From Archilochus colubris (Eukaryota > Chordata > Aves > Apodiformes > Trochilidae): a DNA stretch of 64,000 nucleotides. This document shows positions 50,291-61,706 of the stretch, in pieces. Positions within the stretch are counted from its first letter, which is position 1. The number at the start of each line of letters is the position of its first letter. The notes beneath the pieces were generated by a model. The model saw nothing but the letters and a program-made list of their open reading frames with translations. It was not told the origin of the DNA and searched no databases. The translations under genes and the position numbers were made by a program. The DNA lies in contig CM041083.1 of the NCBI GenBank assembly GCA_023079485.1, positions 156,940,552-157,004,551 of the forward strand. Direction: 5' to 3'.

Positions 50291-51607
50291 GGGTTTGGTT
50301 TTCAGAATGCAGCAGAAGGCTACATAATCACATTGTTGAAACTAATTTTATTTTCATTTTTGTTTTAAATCTTTTCTTTTTATGATACATCATGGATTAA
50401 CCCTTTCACCCCTTCTGGCTAGAAAGTTGAGGAAAAGAGACTAAGTTTTCTCCTCTCAGAATAAGGAGAAAAAGACAAAAGAAGGAAAGGATATTCAAGA
50501 GGTTATTTTCAGGCATAGGAGACTGGTCTCCTGTACTACTGGGAACAGTTTTCACACACCAGCCATATTCTCTTGGAGGTGAAAACCTTGTGGGCATCGA
50601 CCACTATGCTGGTTCTGCAATGTGACTGTAACAGAAAAATTACCAAACAACCAGACAGGTGCCCAACTCAGAAAGGAGAATAAGGACCATGGCATGTTCC
50701 AGCCATAGTCTATAACTTAATATTGATGTTCAGTAAGAAATGAGTTTATTTCTTTGTCATTTGGAATACTGTACAGTGAGAGCTTCCAGAAGTGCTGAAT
50801 CATGTGCTGCCAATACTGCTATTAAGCTGTTTGCACCAACAAAGATATTACAAGCAAAATGGTGGGAATGGAAAATGGCAGCCTCTGTAAAATCTGCAGC
50901 CAAAGTAAAGTGTCAGAATTAAAAGAAGGCACCAGACAGGAGGGGGAACACATGAAAAAATATTTGCAAGAAGCTTTGCAAGCTTAGAAACAGATATGAG
51001 AAACCATATTGCCTAAGATGCTGGCTGACACTTTAAGAGGGGTTGTCTGGGACTAAGAAATAGTCCAGAGAAGGACAGAGTTACTGTACAGTTTGGTATT
51101 TTGGTTTTTACTGTATCATTATTGGGATGAGCAGTAATGTGTGGAGAATTTGAATTATAATTTTTGCTATAGTTTTGCCCAGACTAATAATAATTTTTTG
51201 ATTATACTGTCAAGACTTTAATTAGACTAACAGTAAATTCCCAGTTCTGCATAAATCCTGTGTGACCCACATAAACTGCACAAGTTTTAGTCCACCATAT
51301 TGGCCAGGGTGACCAAGACAGTAATTCAAATGCAACAAATCAGTAACAAGTGTGTGGAGAATGTGGGCAACCTAGATTCTTAAATCTTAAAATTGAGTGC
51401 AACTATTGACTGTTTAGATTTCTACTGACTATAATGGCAGCTTGGGCACCTAGCTCATATGTAGGCATCTTGTGTGCTTTCCAAAAGCTATCAAATATGT
51501 GTTTTGGCATTCGTCTTGCATAACCAAGAAGATCCTTGACAAGCATAAAAAGGACTTTCTTTTCTTCTACCAGGGGATTAGCAGTGGATTCTTGGATGCT
51601 AAATACC

Positions 51608-51745
51608 ACAGTCACAAAATCATGAGGTTTTAAGGGAAGTGCAGAGGTCAGCTAGTCTAACACTTTGCTCAAACCAGGCCCAGTTAGATCAGGTTACTCA
51701 GGCCTTGCCCTGTAAAATTTTGGGTATCTCCATAGATGGAGATAC
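51608..51745 (-). mobile_element. CR1 LINE fragment (short, diverged)
   Basis: Resembles the inverted CR1 3' region: GCAGAGGTCAGCTAGTCTAA, CAGGCCCAGTTAGATCAGGT, TATCTCCATAGATGGAGATAC. More diverged than the other copies. Confidence 0.7.
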
Positions 51746-53599
51746 TTGTTTCAACCACAGTCCTCATTTATTTTGTCCTCTGTGTTGGCTGTAAGAAGGG
51801 CATCTCTGCTAACTTTAGACAAGAGTTAATGGAGTGTCAAGGAACTCAGTGTATAGTCATGCTTGCACTGTTGGATGTGCCATGTGTTGCTGATCACTGT
51901 GAGAGAGAATGCTGGTTAAATGATTGTGGGTTTTTTTGTCTGAGTCAGTATAGCTGTACTGCTCAATTTTCTTCCTCCTTCAGCACTTTTTGGAGGTACA
52001 GTCATAACTCTGAGCAAGCACTCAAATGGAGGAAAGCTACGCTCAAATAAACTGCTCATATATTTTTTAGAAAAGAAGACAGTGGACACAAAAAAATTGG
52101 AAATCTGCCAAGGCATCAGTATTTATAGCACCAGATGTTTGGATGAAACTATAAGACCCTTAACTCCATCTGAACCAGATGTCCATAAGCACAGAGCTAA
52201 GTGAAGAAGAAAGAGTGGTTTTCAGGTTTGGGTTTTTTTTTTCTGCTTAAACAGGAAAGAGGTATTTTTGTAATGGGAGTCAGGGGATATATCACAGATT
52301 TAGCCTCTACTAATTCTGAGAAGGCTTCTAATCACCAGGGTAGCTATAACTGATACAAAGTTCAGATTTAGGGAAGGAAAAAGGCAATATGGGTCTTAGA
52401 AGTAACTTGTTATTCTGCTCTTTCTAAAAATTATACGTGACATTTATTACTGAAAAATGTAATGATTCGTATGTCAGAGAGTATAATACTGAATCAGTCA
52501 ATGATCAGGAAATAAGTGTTAATTTTGTCCAAATCTAGCTGTCAAATTAATAAATCAAATGCATCAAGTTGCTAATTGAGTCACTCTTATTATTGTTGCT
52601 GCTAGAGTTAATTATATTTAGCACACATATTTGTAAACCCCATTAGAATAGGTTTATGTGATCATCTTGCAGACTTGCTATTAGGTCTCTTAAACCTGCA
52701 AGACTTAGATTAAATACTTATACCAGAAAAAAAAATCCACAAAAACTAACCTCTCACCCCCCAAAAAATTCTATGCAAAAAAAAAAAAAAAATTACTAGA
52801 GCAAAAATATCAATGTCTATTGATGGCTCCAGTAGTAAGTGACTGGCTTACTTCCCAACAGCATGAATAGGGAAAAAAAACCAAGTGATGACTGGACTTC
52901 TTTCATTCTTCCTGTCTTCAGTAGAGAAGTCTGGAAACATTCAGGATACAGCACAGTCCCAACAGACTGCTAACTAGAATGTATCTAACTAGAATGTATA
53001 TATGCACTATATACACTATAGCTGGAATATTCATAGGCAAGTGCTCAAACCCTGTTCCTCAGAAAAATAAACCACTCTGTGTTGACTTTGTATTGAACGT
53101 GAAGTAGAGCTCAAGATTTTGGCATACCTGCCTCCAAATCTGTGATTGATTTATATCCACGATAACCAAGGAAAAGATGCAGACCCACAACTGCTCTCTG
53201 CTGTTTTCACAAAAGAAAGCAAGCCAAAGTGAGTGTAGTGATTCCTCGTGACTCTTGAATAATCCCTCTGTGACTCAATATCTCTTGTAGAATATAAAAT
53301 CTGATACATTTTTTTTTCTCTTTTTTCTTTGAAGTGCAACCTGTAATCTAATTTTCTTTCACAGTAATGCACAGATGATGATACAAGTTGTCCAGTTTCC
53401 TTTTATAAGAGCAAAACAGAAGAGGCATATGATGTGCAGCACAGATATTTCATCAAGAGGGTGGCAATGGATGCAAAAGACATAAAAAGAAGGTCTGTGG
53501 GGTCTTATGAAGGCACATAAAGTTAATCTTCCAGAACCACAGTAAAATGTTACATGCCTATATTGTTTTTTAGACACATAATTGACACTCTATAGGAAA

Positions 53600-54318
53600 G
53601 GGGAGCATCCAGAGTGACTTCACCAGGCTTAAAAGATGGGCCCATGCCAACCTCATGTGGACTTGCAGCCCAGAAAGCCAACTATATCCTGTCATCTGTG
53701 TCAACAGAAGTGTTGCTATCAGGTCAAGGGAAATGATTCTTCCCATCTGCTCTACTGTCATGAGACCCCACCTCTGGGGGTTCTGTGTAGTAGTTCTGTA
53801 GTGTAGTGTCCAGTTCTGGAGGCCGCAGCACAGGAAGGACATGGAGCTGTTGGAGTGAGTCCAGAGGAGGGCCAGAAAGATGATCAGAGGGCTGGTGAAT
53901 CTCTCCTATGAAGACAGACTGAGAGAGTTGGAGCTGTTCAGCCTGGAGAAGAGAAGACTCCAGGGAGACCTTATAGCGGCCTTCCAGTACCTGAAGGGGC
54001 TACAGGAAAGCTGGGAAGAGGCTTTTTATGAGGGCATGTGGTGATAGGGTAAGGGGGTAATGTCTTTAAACTGGAAGAGGGTAGATTTAGGTTGGAAATT
54101 AGGAAGAAATTATTTAGTGTAAGGGTGGTGAGACATTGGAAGAGGTTGCTCAGGGAGGCTGTTGATGCCCCATCCCTGGAAATGTTCAAGGCCAGGCTGA
54201 ATGGGATTTTGAGCAACCTGGTCCAGTGGGAGGTGTCCCTGCCCATGGTAGGGCGCGTAGGAACTAGATGATCTTTGAGGAGCCTTCCAACCCAAGACAT
54301 TTTATGATTCTATGATAC
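53600..54318 (+). mobile_element. CR1 LINE, 3' fragment with end of ORF2
   Basis: Plus-oriented CR1. It opens with a remnant of ORF2 (LKRWAHANLM), continues through GACTTGCAGCCCAGAAAGCC, GTTCAGCCTGGAGAAGAGAA, CCTTATAGCGGCCTTCCAGT and the 3' end CTTCCAACCCAAGACATTTT with ATTCTATGAT repeats. The jump from LKRWAHANLM straight to the AGAAAGCC segment suggests an internal deletion. ORFs on the opposite strand are incidental. Confidence 0.94.
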
Positions 54319-55844
54319 ACAAAGTAGAGAGAAATTAGAGTTTAAGGTTATCTCTGAATTGCAGGGGAATGTAGTGGGAATTTGGTTGCTATAGAACCTT
54401 GCTATAGAAAATTCATGAAGGCACAGGAATGAACTCCTCCTGAAGGACCATTTCCTTCCTGTAAATACCCATGGAACAAAACCTGCAAAAGCTCTCATTC
54501 CCATCAATGAGGGCATAATTGAGTACTTAAAAAGGAAAAAGGGTAAACCCAAGGTCACTTAGAAGCTAACTAGAAAGGGAAGTAGGTTTTCTTTGGCTTC
54601 TACATGGTCTGGCATTCCCCTGTACCAGTGTGCCTGTCTGCACAGTGGCTGGATTAAAGCTCTTGCATCACCTTTTATCAGAGGGAGCCACAAATGCTAA
54701 AGATATTGTGCCAAAGCACACATTAGTATTTGATTTATTTTTTTTTTAAATACCATTCTACCCAAAGTTAAATAACAAATACAATTTTATATTTCCCTGT
54801 ACCTTTCTATAATAACATGTTGTAATTTCAGGTAAGTATGAATAATGCATTCAGTGATTCAGTATAATTTCTTTTTAAATGAACCTAGAATAATGTAATA
54901 GTGCCTTTTGAAACAACAATTATATCACAATAGTAGAACTTCCTACAGTTAAAATAAGCAAGGCTAAAATAAATATCTTTGAACTGTAAGGGGCAGATAC
55001 TTTGCATGTCCTTAACTGTTTTGATATGCTCAAAGGCATGAAGCAGCTATAAAAGCAAGATTCATAAATCCCTCTGAAATAAATCCTCAGGTGTCATCAA
55101 GCTGCTTTATTTGCTCCATTTTTTTTCCCCACTTCTGGAATAAATATCCCATGAATCAGAACAGAGAACCTCTGGAATTAAAAGGAAACCATAGCAGAGA
55201 GGCAGTATTAACTTTTGACAGTTATTTAACTTGCCTAAATTAATGGGTCTATAAGGCTGGATTATTGAAATTATTTCCTTTCATTGTCTCACTTTTTCTA
55301 CAGACAAACAAACAATGAGAAGCAGACAAAACCCCCTAAACCTTTTCTATCATTGGAGAGTCTAGCTGGGGGTCATCTGAAATGCCCTTGGATACTCAAG
55401 GCATCTTCATAGGGCTGGCAGATCCTAAGGAACATCTCAGCTTTTTGAAGGATCAGATAGCATCTATTTGAAAAACCTGAGGAACTTTGAAATGGCAACT
55501 GAAAGTTGTGACAACTGAACAAATCTTTTTTATCTTTTCTAATTCTCTTCATTCTACCCACCCAGCTCAGGAGGCTCACATGGAAGAAGAAGAGGAAATG
55601 AAGATGGAGCTCACAGTAGCAATTCATTTTTTAACAGATGAAATCTGACATCCCTTTTAAAAAGAAAAAAATCTCAAAGATTAATAATAGTCAGACTGCT
55701 TTAAATTGTCAGAGAAACAAATTCTGAGTAATTGAAACAGCAACAAGCTAACAACAAAGGCCCATCAGAGGAGTAAAATTGTGACTAGATCCTTAACTAG
55801 TCCTATTAATAATCTACTGTTACAAAAATGTCCAGGCAAATAAT

Positions 55845-56294
55845 TGTAGTGTAACGAGCCAACCAAGTGCCACCAGTTGCCAGGGAGTGAGCATGAGCTT
55901 GTGTCAAGCCCATCTGTGCCCAATTAGGGTGGGCCCCCACTGCGCATGAGCAGGACCAGGGGGCCAATAAAAGGAAGGTGAGGCTCTGGTGGCACAGTTG
56001 GCTAGGACCCAGTACTGCAATGCCGAGGCCCTGGGTTTGGAGGCTCCTCAGATCCTCACCCTGAGGGCAATGAGCGCTAGTAGCACAATGAAGGTAATAC
56101 AGTGCTCCTGACCTCTCTGCAAAGGCATGCTCAGGACTGAGCTGAGCCTGTGCTTCAGGACTCACCTTTTATTGGCCCCCTGGTCCTGCTCATGTGCAGT
56201 GGGGGCCCGCCCTAATTGGGCACAGGTGGGCTTGACACAAGCTCATGCTCACTCCCTGGCAATTAGTGGCACCTGGTTGCCTCATTACACTACA
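55845..56294. mobile_element. Foldback (long inverted-repeat) element with 6-bp target duplication
   Basis: A 450-bp unit bounded by TGTAGTGTAA... and ...TTACACTACA. It is flanked on both sides by AATAAT (55839-55844 and 56295-56300), which I read as a target-site duplication. The left arm (55845-55982, 138 bp) and right arm (56161-56294, 134 bp) are reverse complements with roughly ten substitutions, mostly transitions, and one 4-base indel. The 178-bp loop starts with a tRNA-like segment. TG...CA ends and a 6-bp duplication suggest integrase-type insertion of an LTR-derived unit, but long inverted arms are not a feature of normal LTRs. No coding capacity. Class unknown. Confidence 0.8.
55983..56049 (+). 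ncRNA. tRNA-Ile-like sequence (pol III promoter remnant) in the foldback loop
   Basis: The segment follows the layout of a tRNA: GCTCTGG, a perfect A box TGGCACAGTTGG (55990-56001), then GTACTGCAATGCCGAGG in the anticodon region, and a B-box-like GGTTTGGAGGC (56034-56044), with normal A-to-B spacing. It most resembles spliced tRNA-Ile(UAU) from memory (GTGGC, GGTACT, AATGCCGAGG). The acceptor stem does not close and the T arm is degraded, so this is a tRNA-derived SINE head or tRNA pseudogene, not a functional tRNA. Confidence 0.5.
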
Positions 56295-57528
56295 AATAAT
56301 GAATAATTTTAAGTTACGCATAGAAGAGGAAAGGTGTGTAAGGAGAGATAATATCCTGAAAAATACTTTCATGCCTCTGATCTTACCTTTTTCCCAGTTA
56401 TAGCAGTTATCTGCTAAATTAAAATCTCTCTCCCACAGGTCTTGCCTCATTTCTATTCTTGGACTATCATGAAAATCACAACACTACTTCCACATGTTTT
56501 ATGAATCAAATATATGGTAAACTTTAGAGGAGATATAGCAAGCGATCACAAATGCTGAGGATGTCCAGGACCTGAGCTGTCACATTCTCTTGCCTAGCCA
56601 TTATCTTGCTCGACTGCAAAATGTCCCTTTTCTCTGGGATCTGCTGGATAATAAAATTTGGTCCTGTAATATTTCTTCCTGGAATCTGATTTTTTTCCAA
56701 TCTAATATGAACAAAAAGTAAAAGCTATAAACAGTTATGCTAGTCTAATAGCCTCTGCTTCAGAAGATGCTTTGAGAAATTATGCTAGCTGGCCATCACT
56801 TAACTTTTGTCTGTCAGAATACTAATAAGGGAGGTTGACTGGGATGAATCTGTAAAGCACTAAAAGGCACTGAAGAAATCCAAACTTGGCACTATAAAGA
56901 ATGGAAAAAATAGCTGAGTTACTCATAAAATATAGTGTTTTGGAAAAATCCAAATAAAGATAGGGATGTCAGATAATATTAATAAAATAGGCTTGTGGAT
57001 TTTAAAACTGAAATTATCTTGATGGAAACAAGTACTCCATTAATATGACAAAAGGAAATATATGGACAAGGTTTTGGTAAAGAATGGAAAAAACATCTGA
57101 AAATTGATATACCTCTAAGATGTTAAGTCTTAGGAAACATAATTTCTGGAAAATGTGATAAGGCAGAAGAGGGGCCAAGGACAGCCTTAGCCTCTAGGTC
57201 ATACAAAGTGTCCCACTCCATTAGGATCTTGCTCCCAAAAGCTGACAAGAGGAGATGCACACAGATAAAGAGATAAAGATAAGCATATAGTGACACATCC
57301 TCAGAATATTTGCCCAGCTCTCAGCAACAAGTGATTTACAAACTGTATGCACCAACTTTGTATCTAATAGTCCCCCGGTAGGCTTTTCTTCAATTATGTT
57401 TTTATATTCCTTTTTGAACTCTTGTGACATTTTAATAATCTGGTGCCACATGCCCAAGACTTACACATTCTGTGAAGTATTTCCCTTTCTGTTTTTTGGG
57501 GTTTTGTGGGTTTTTTGTTTGTTTGTTT

Positions 57529-57545
57529 ATATATATATATATATA
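57529..57545. repeat. (AT)n microsatellite
   Basis: About eight AT units preceded by GTTT repeats. Confidence 0.85.
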
Positions 57546-59394
57546 ACACATCACCATTTTTTTATACCCCTTATTTATTTTTCCTGAAAAGGCAGTGAGC
57601 ACTTGGTCTCTATTTTTTCACTTTCCCTTGGGTCTTCTCTTTTTCAGGCCTCCCAGGTCTCATATTCAAAGAGCCAGAGAATAGATGGCTGTAAAATCAC
57701 TGAATATGTGTTTCTCTGATGGAGATGGAGCAGGGCAAAAGAAAAATGGAAATATGTCACTGAACTGGAGAAGAAATTCTGATGAAGATCAGAAATGTTT
57801 TTCATTTAAAAAAATACAGTTCCATAACACCTGAGGGAAGATATGACTCTTCCTAATTATACTAAAAGCAAACAACTTCTAGAATTAAATATGGGAGACA
57901 TAATTTTTAAAAGAAACTGAAGAGGACATTAGATTGCTTGGGATCAATAAGATTACAGATACTGGTAAATCTCTTGATTATTAAACAGGTAACAAAAAGA
58001 CTACAAACTAGGCTTACTAATTTGGAAATATCTCAGTGAAACACATACTAAATCATGAGAAAGCATGACAAGATTAAATTTAAAAATTATTAATTAATGC
58101 CCTCTTTATTATATTACCTCAATATCGAAGGAAATGAAAAGAGAATATCAATATGTGATTTATAATAAAGGTATCCCTGATGGATCGAGTATTTGTCACC
58201 TTTTCAAGAAAAACATGGAAAATACTGTTAAATGTACTGATCTTACCAAATATGAAAAGAAAACTAATGCCATGACATTCTGTAGAATAGTCTTGGGTTT
58301 TGGTGAAAAATTTGGAATCTCAAATAAAACATTTGAATGATCAAATTAGGTGCTTGGAACTGAAAAATGTACTGTATAATTAGGGAGGGAATTCTCTTCA
58401 GTTTTGTAACAGTTCATGAGTTCTCTGGGATATCCTCTCTCCTCTTCAGAGTGACTTGAAAAAATATTTTGGTGGAAGGTAAAATTTTCAGAATATCACA
58501 AGTACAGAAGAGTTCAACCATATTTTCAGATATGCTAATAATTTGATTGTGACAGCAGATACATGAAGCGTGGAACTGGATTAAGAAAGATGGAACGCTT
58601 GTAATTATTCTTCAGATTATTTAGCTCCAAAAACACTATATAAAATATTCTTAAGTTTCATTTTCTATGAGTGGAACATTTGAGAAAAAAAGACAATTTA
58701 TCATAAAATATAGTACCCAGTTATATTTGGATTAGAGAATAATTTTTTTAATTACATTTACATGAATGTAATTGTCATTTGATTTTTCCATCCCTTTTTC
58801 CAGAATACCTTGAAATAGTAAAGAGGTGCAAAAGGAAGTACCCAGTCAAGCGTCATTTTCCTAGGAAATGGGCTGATTCTTTAATTTTTCCTCCACATTT
58901 TTCCACTGTAGGGTTTTTAAGGATCATTGCCCCACAGTGTATGCCGAAGAACCTGTGTTCTCTGACAGAATTAAATATTTGAGACAGCTGTACAAGCCAA
59001 AAAATTAAATAAGGGTGTGATGCAATGCTGTACAATTCCAATGCAACTGTTCCTCTTACTAAAGTAATCTGAGAATTTATGGGCTTTGAAGCACTTAGGG
59101 GCAAGTTACCCCCCTCATATTTTCACAGCTCACTAAAGTGGAAAGAAGTTGTGAGGAGTGAAATCTGGGCAGTGGCTGTTTTTCCATCTTTGAGCATCTA
59201 ATGTGATGTTTTCTGTTTCAGCCTTCTGTTTGAAGGCTGAAAGTTGTTACTTCATTGACTAGTTTTTAGGCATAATCTGCTTGAAAATTGACTGACTATA
59301 ACAAAACCAAGTCCAGTCTTTCGTGTTGCTATTTTTGTCACAACTCTTTTTCTGGTGACAACCTAAGTTTTTCCATATGCATAAATTATGTACA

Positions 59395-59682
59395 AACGAG
59401 CAATGGAAGGAGTAAGACTAGAGTGCATGGACTTAGGCTCTGCCAGGGGAGGTTTGGGTTAGATATTAGGAAAAAATTATTACAGAGAAGGTGATCAGGC
59501 ATTGGAATGGGCTGCCCAGGGAGGTGGTGGATTCTCTGTCCCTGGAGGTTTTTTAGAAGAGACTGATGTGGCACTTGGTGCCATGGTCTGGTAACCACAG
59601 TTACAGTGGGTTAAGGGTTGGACTTGATGATCTCAGAGGTCCTTTCCAACCCGGATGATTCTGTGATTCTGTGATTCTTGGG
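59395..59682 (+). mobile_element. CR1 LINE, 3' end fragment (different subfamily)
   Basis: Plus-oriented. It contains GGCTGCCCAGGGAGGTGGTG, GATGTGGCACTTGGTGCCAT and the end GGTCCTTTCCAACCCGGATG with three ATTCTGTG-type repeats. The GGCACTTGGTGCCATGG segment separates it from the copies at 11 and 54 kb, so it is from another CR1 subfamily. Confidence 0.92.
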
Positions 59683-61636
59683 CACTTACTGAGAAACTTA
59701 CCGAGAAGAGGAAATCCAATACATTGCTTGGAAGGAGTAATCCAGCTGGCAGCTGGCATGCCTTCTAGCCATTGAGTTTCCTCCAACACTAAGGAAGAAC
59801 TCCTTGCCCTCTACTTGTTCAGTTATTCAGGCCATCATCTATTTCAAAACAAGTCTATGACTAGTCTCTAAATCTATACATTCAACTTAAGCAACCAGGC
59901 TTTCTGATTTGTCAGACTGCTGGAAATTTCCACAGTACACATCGTTTCCAGATCTGCTGGCTGGTCTACATTGAACAATCAAATGTACCAAAGACTCTTC
60001 TGTGGCACTAAGGGCAGTTGGCTTGGAGCAGCCTCCATCTCCATGCCTATGCCACTAGGCTCTCCAGGACAAGGTGACCTGGCCTAGATTGCCTGTTGGA
60101 GAAGATGTCTTACCCATGCTGTTATCCAGATCATCCCTGGGAACTGTTAAAAAAGCTGGGCAAAGATTGCTGTTTAATGATTTAAAGAATTAAATTACCG
60201 TGCCTGAGGATTTTCCATTTTGTTTGTTGTTTTTATTTTTTTTAACTTCTAGCACTGGCATGGCTTGTAGGTACTCCTAGGTGCTCAGAATTTCTAAAAG
60301 CAAGACTTTTTGTGCTGTTGGTCTTTTTTCTCCTTCTGCTCTTTTACTGTCCCTGTTTGAAAAAGAGCACCCTAAGCCACTTTCCATACAGCCTTACTAC
60401 TATCAGTGACAAAAGATTTTCTGTTCTATCTTTCCCCCTTGACTAGGATGTTCTCTCCAGCTTTTGCACATTAACCAGTGAAAATAAAATATGGACTGTT
60501 GTAGTACTTTGGAGATTCACTCCTGTTCTCATACTGTACTTTTTAGGCAGCCAGACTGTGATTCTCTTGCTTGTTTTAAACAATATTTTGCTCTGAGTAG
60601 TCCACCAATATCAGTGTGATTGCTTCTGGTGGAAACAAATAGCAATGATGAAAACCACTGGTGTATGTTGCTCCTGGGAGTCACTCCCCTCCTTATTTTC
60701 CATGGCTTTATGAATTTTTCTGGTCTCTCTCACACACCAGTAGAAACTTGGGCCATTTCACAATGTGCTAAATCAATAAAGAAAAACGAGGTCACAGTGT
60801 TGGTTTAAAAGTTAAAAATTAAAGAAAAAAAAAGCAAGCTAGGGACAGGAAAATTCCTGGATTTAACTGGCATTAAAGAGTTGGATCAGAGTCTAACCAA
60901 ATTTTTTTGAGAAAACAATACTTTTAAAGACCTCAGATTGTTTTTAGATTGTTTTTTTTAATATTTAGAAAGTCAGAGAAAGAAAACAGCTATCTACCTA
61001 CACCAAGGGATACTATGCCAGGGAAGGTGGCAATGAGGACACATGCAATTGTCCTGTAACTAACAATTAACTTAAAGTAAGCCAGAACATTTTGATTTAA
61101 AATTTAATTGAAAATGTTTCTTATCTTCCATTTGGATGAAGACCACAGAAATTCATAAAAGGTGCTCCTATTCCTCTTGATTTCCTACTTAAAAAAAAAA
61201 AAAGTGTATTTTGTCACAGAAGTTTTCTGACATCGGTTTAAGGAGGGAATTATATATAGGTGAGATCTTGAAACTATATTTTTTCAGTTCTAAAATGCTG
61301 TAAAAGAAATCAGCCAAGTGACAACAGAAGTTAAGATTAAGGCATCAGTTTCCTCTGTTAAGTCAGTAAGAAGACACTGCTCACAGTGCAGCAAGCCTTA
61401 GGATCCCTCAGACAAAGGTGAAAAATCTAAGCAGAACTTGGAGGAGATGCTTTTAAGCATCTGCTATAATTATTAGGGTGCCTGCTTATTGTGCCTACAA
61501 CTCCAGTAGAATTTCCTCAATACATCAGCTGTACAAGCAAAGGTAAAAAAAGGAGCTGGAAAGCTGGAAAAGATTTATTATATTATTAGTATATTAGTAT
61601 TATTAGTATATTTTTCTCTGTTTCTCAGAGATGCTT

Positions 61637-61706
61637 TTGGTTTTCTTTCTTTTTTTTTTTTCCTTTTTTTCTTTTTTTTTTTTCCTTTTTCTTTTCTCTT
61701 TTTCCC
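61637..61706. repeat. Polypyrimidine tract
   Basis: About 70 bases of T and C only on the plus strand, mostly T8-14 runs separated by C or CC. Confidence 0.9.

Larger units (their letters stand above)
43201..53599. other. Upstream intergenic DNA, part 1
   Basis: AT-rich sequence with no supported gene. Besides the CR1 fragments listed separately (45095-45553, 49670-49815, 49816-50290, 51608-51745) and the (TTG)n at 47372-47398, nothing is recognised. Confidence 0.7.

Noticed and set aside
53570..54300. Minus-strand ORFs of 61-109 codons
   Set aside because: They lie antisense to a CR1 3' end.
55845..56294. Reading the foldback element as a plain solo LTR
   Set aside because: The ends and target duplication fit, but the near-perfect inverted arms and tRNA-like loop do not. 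Kept as an unclassified foldback element.
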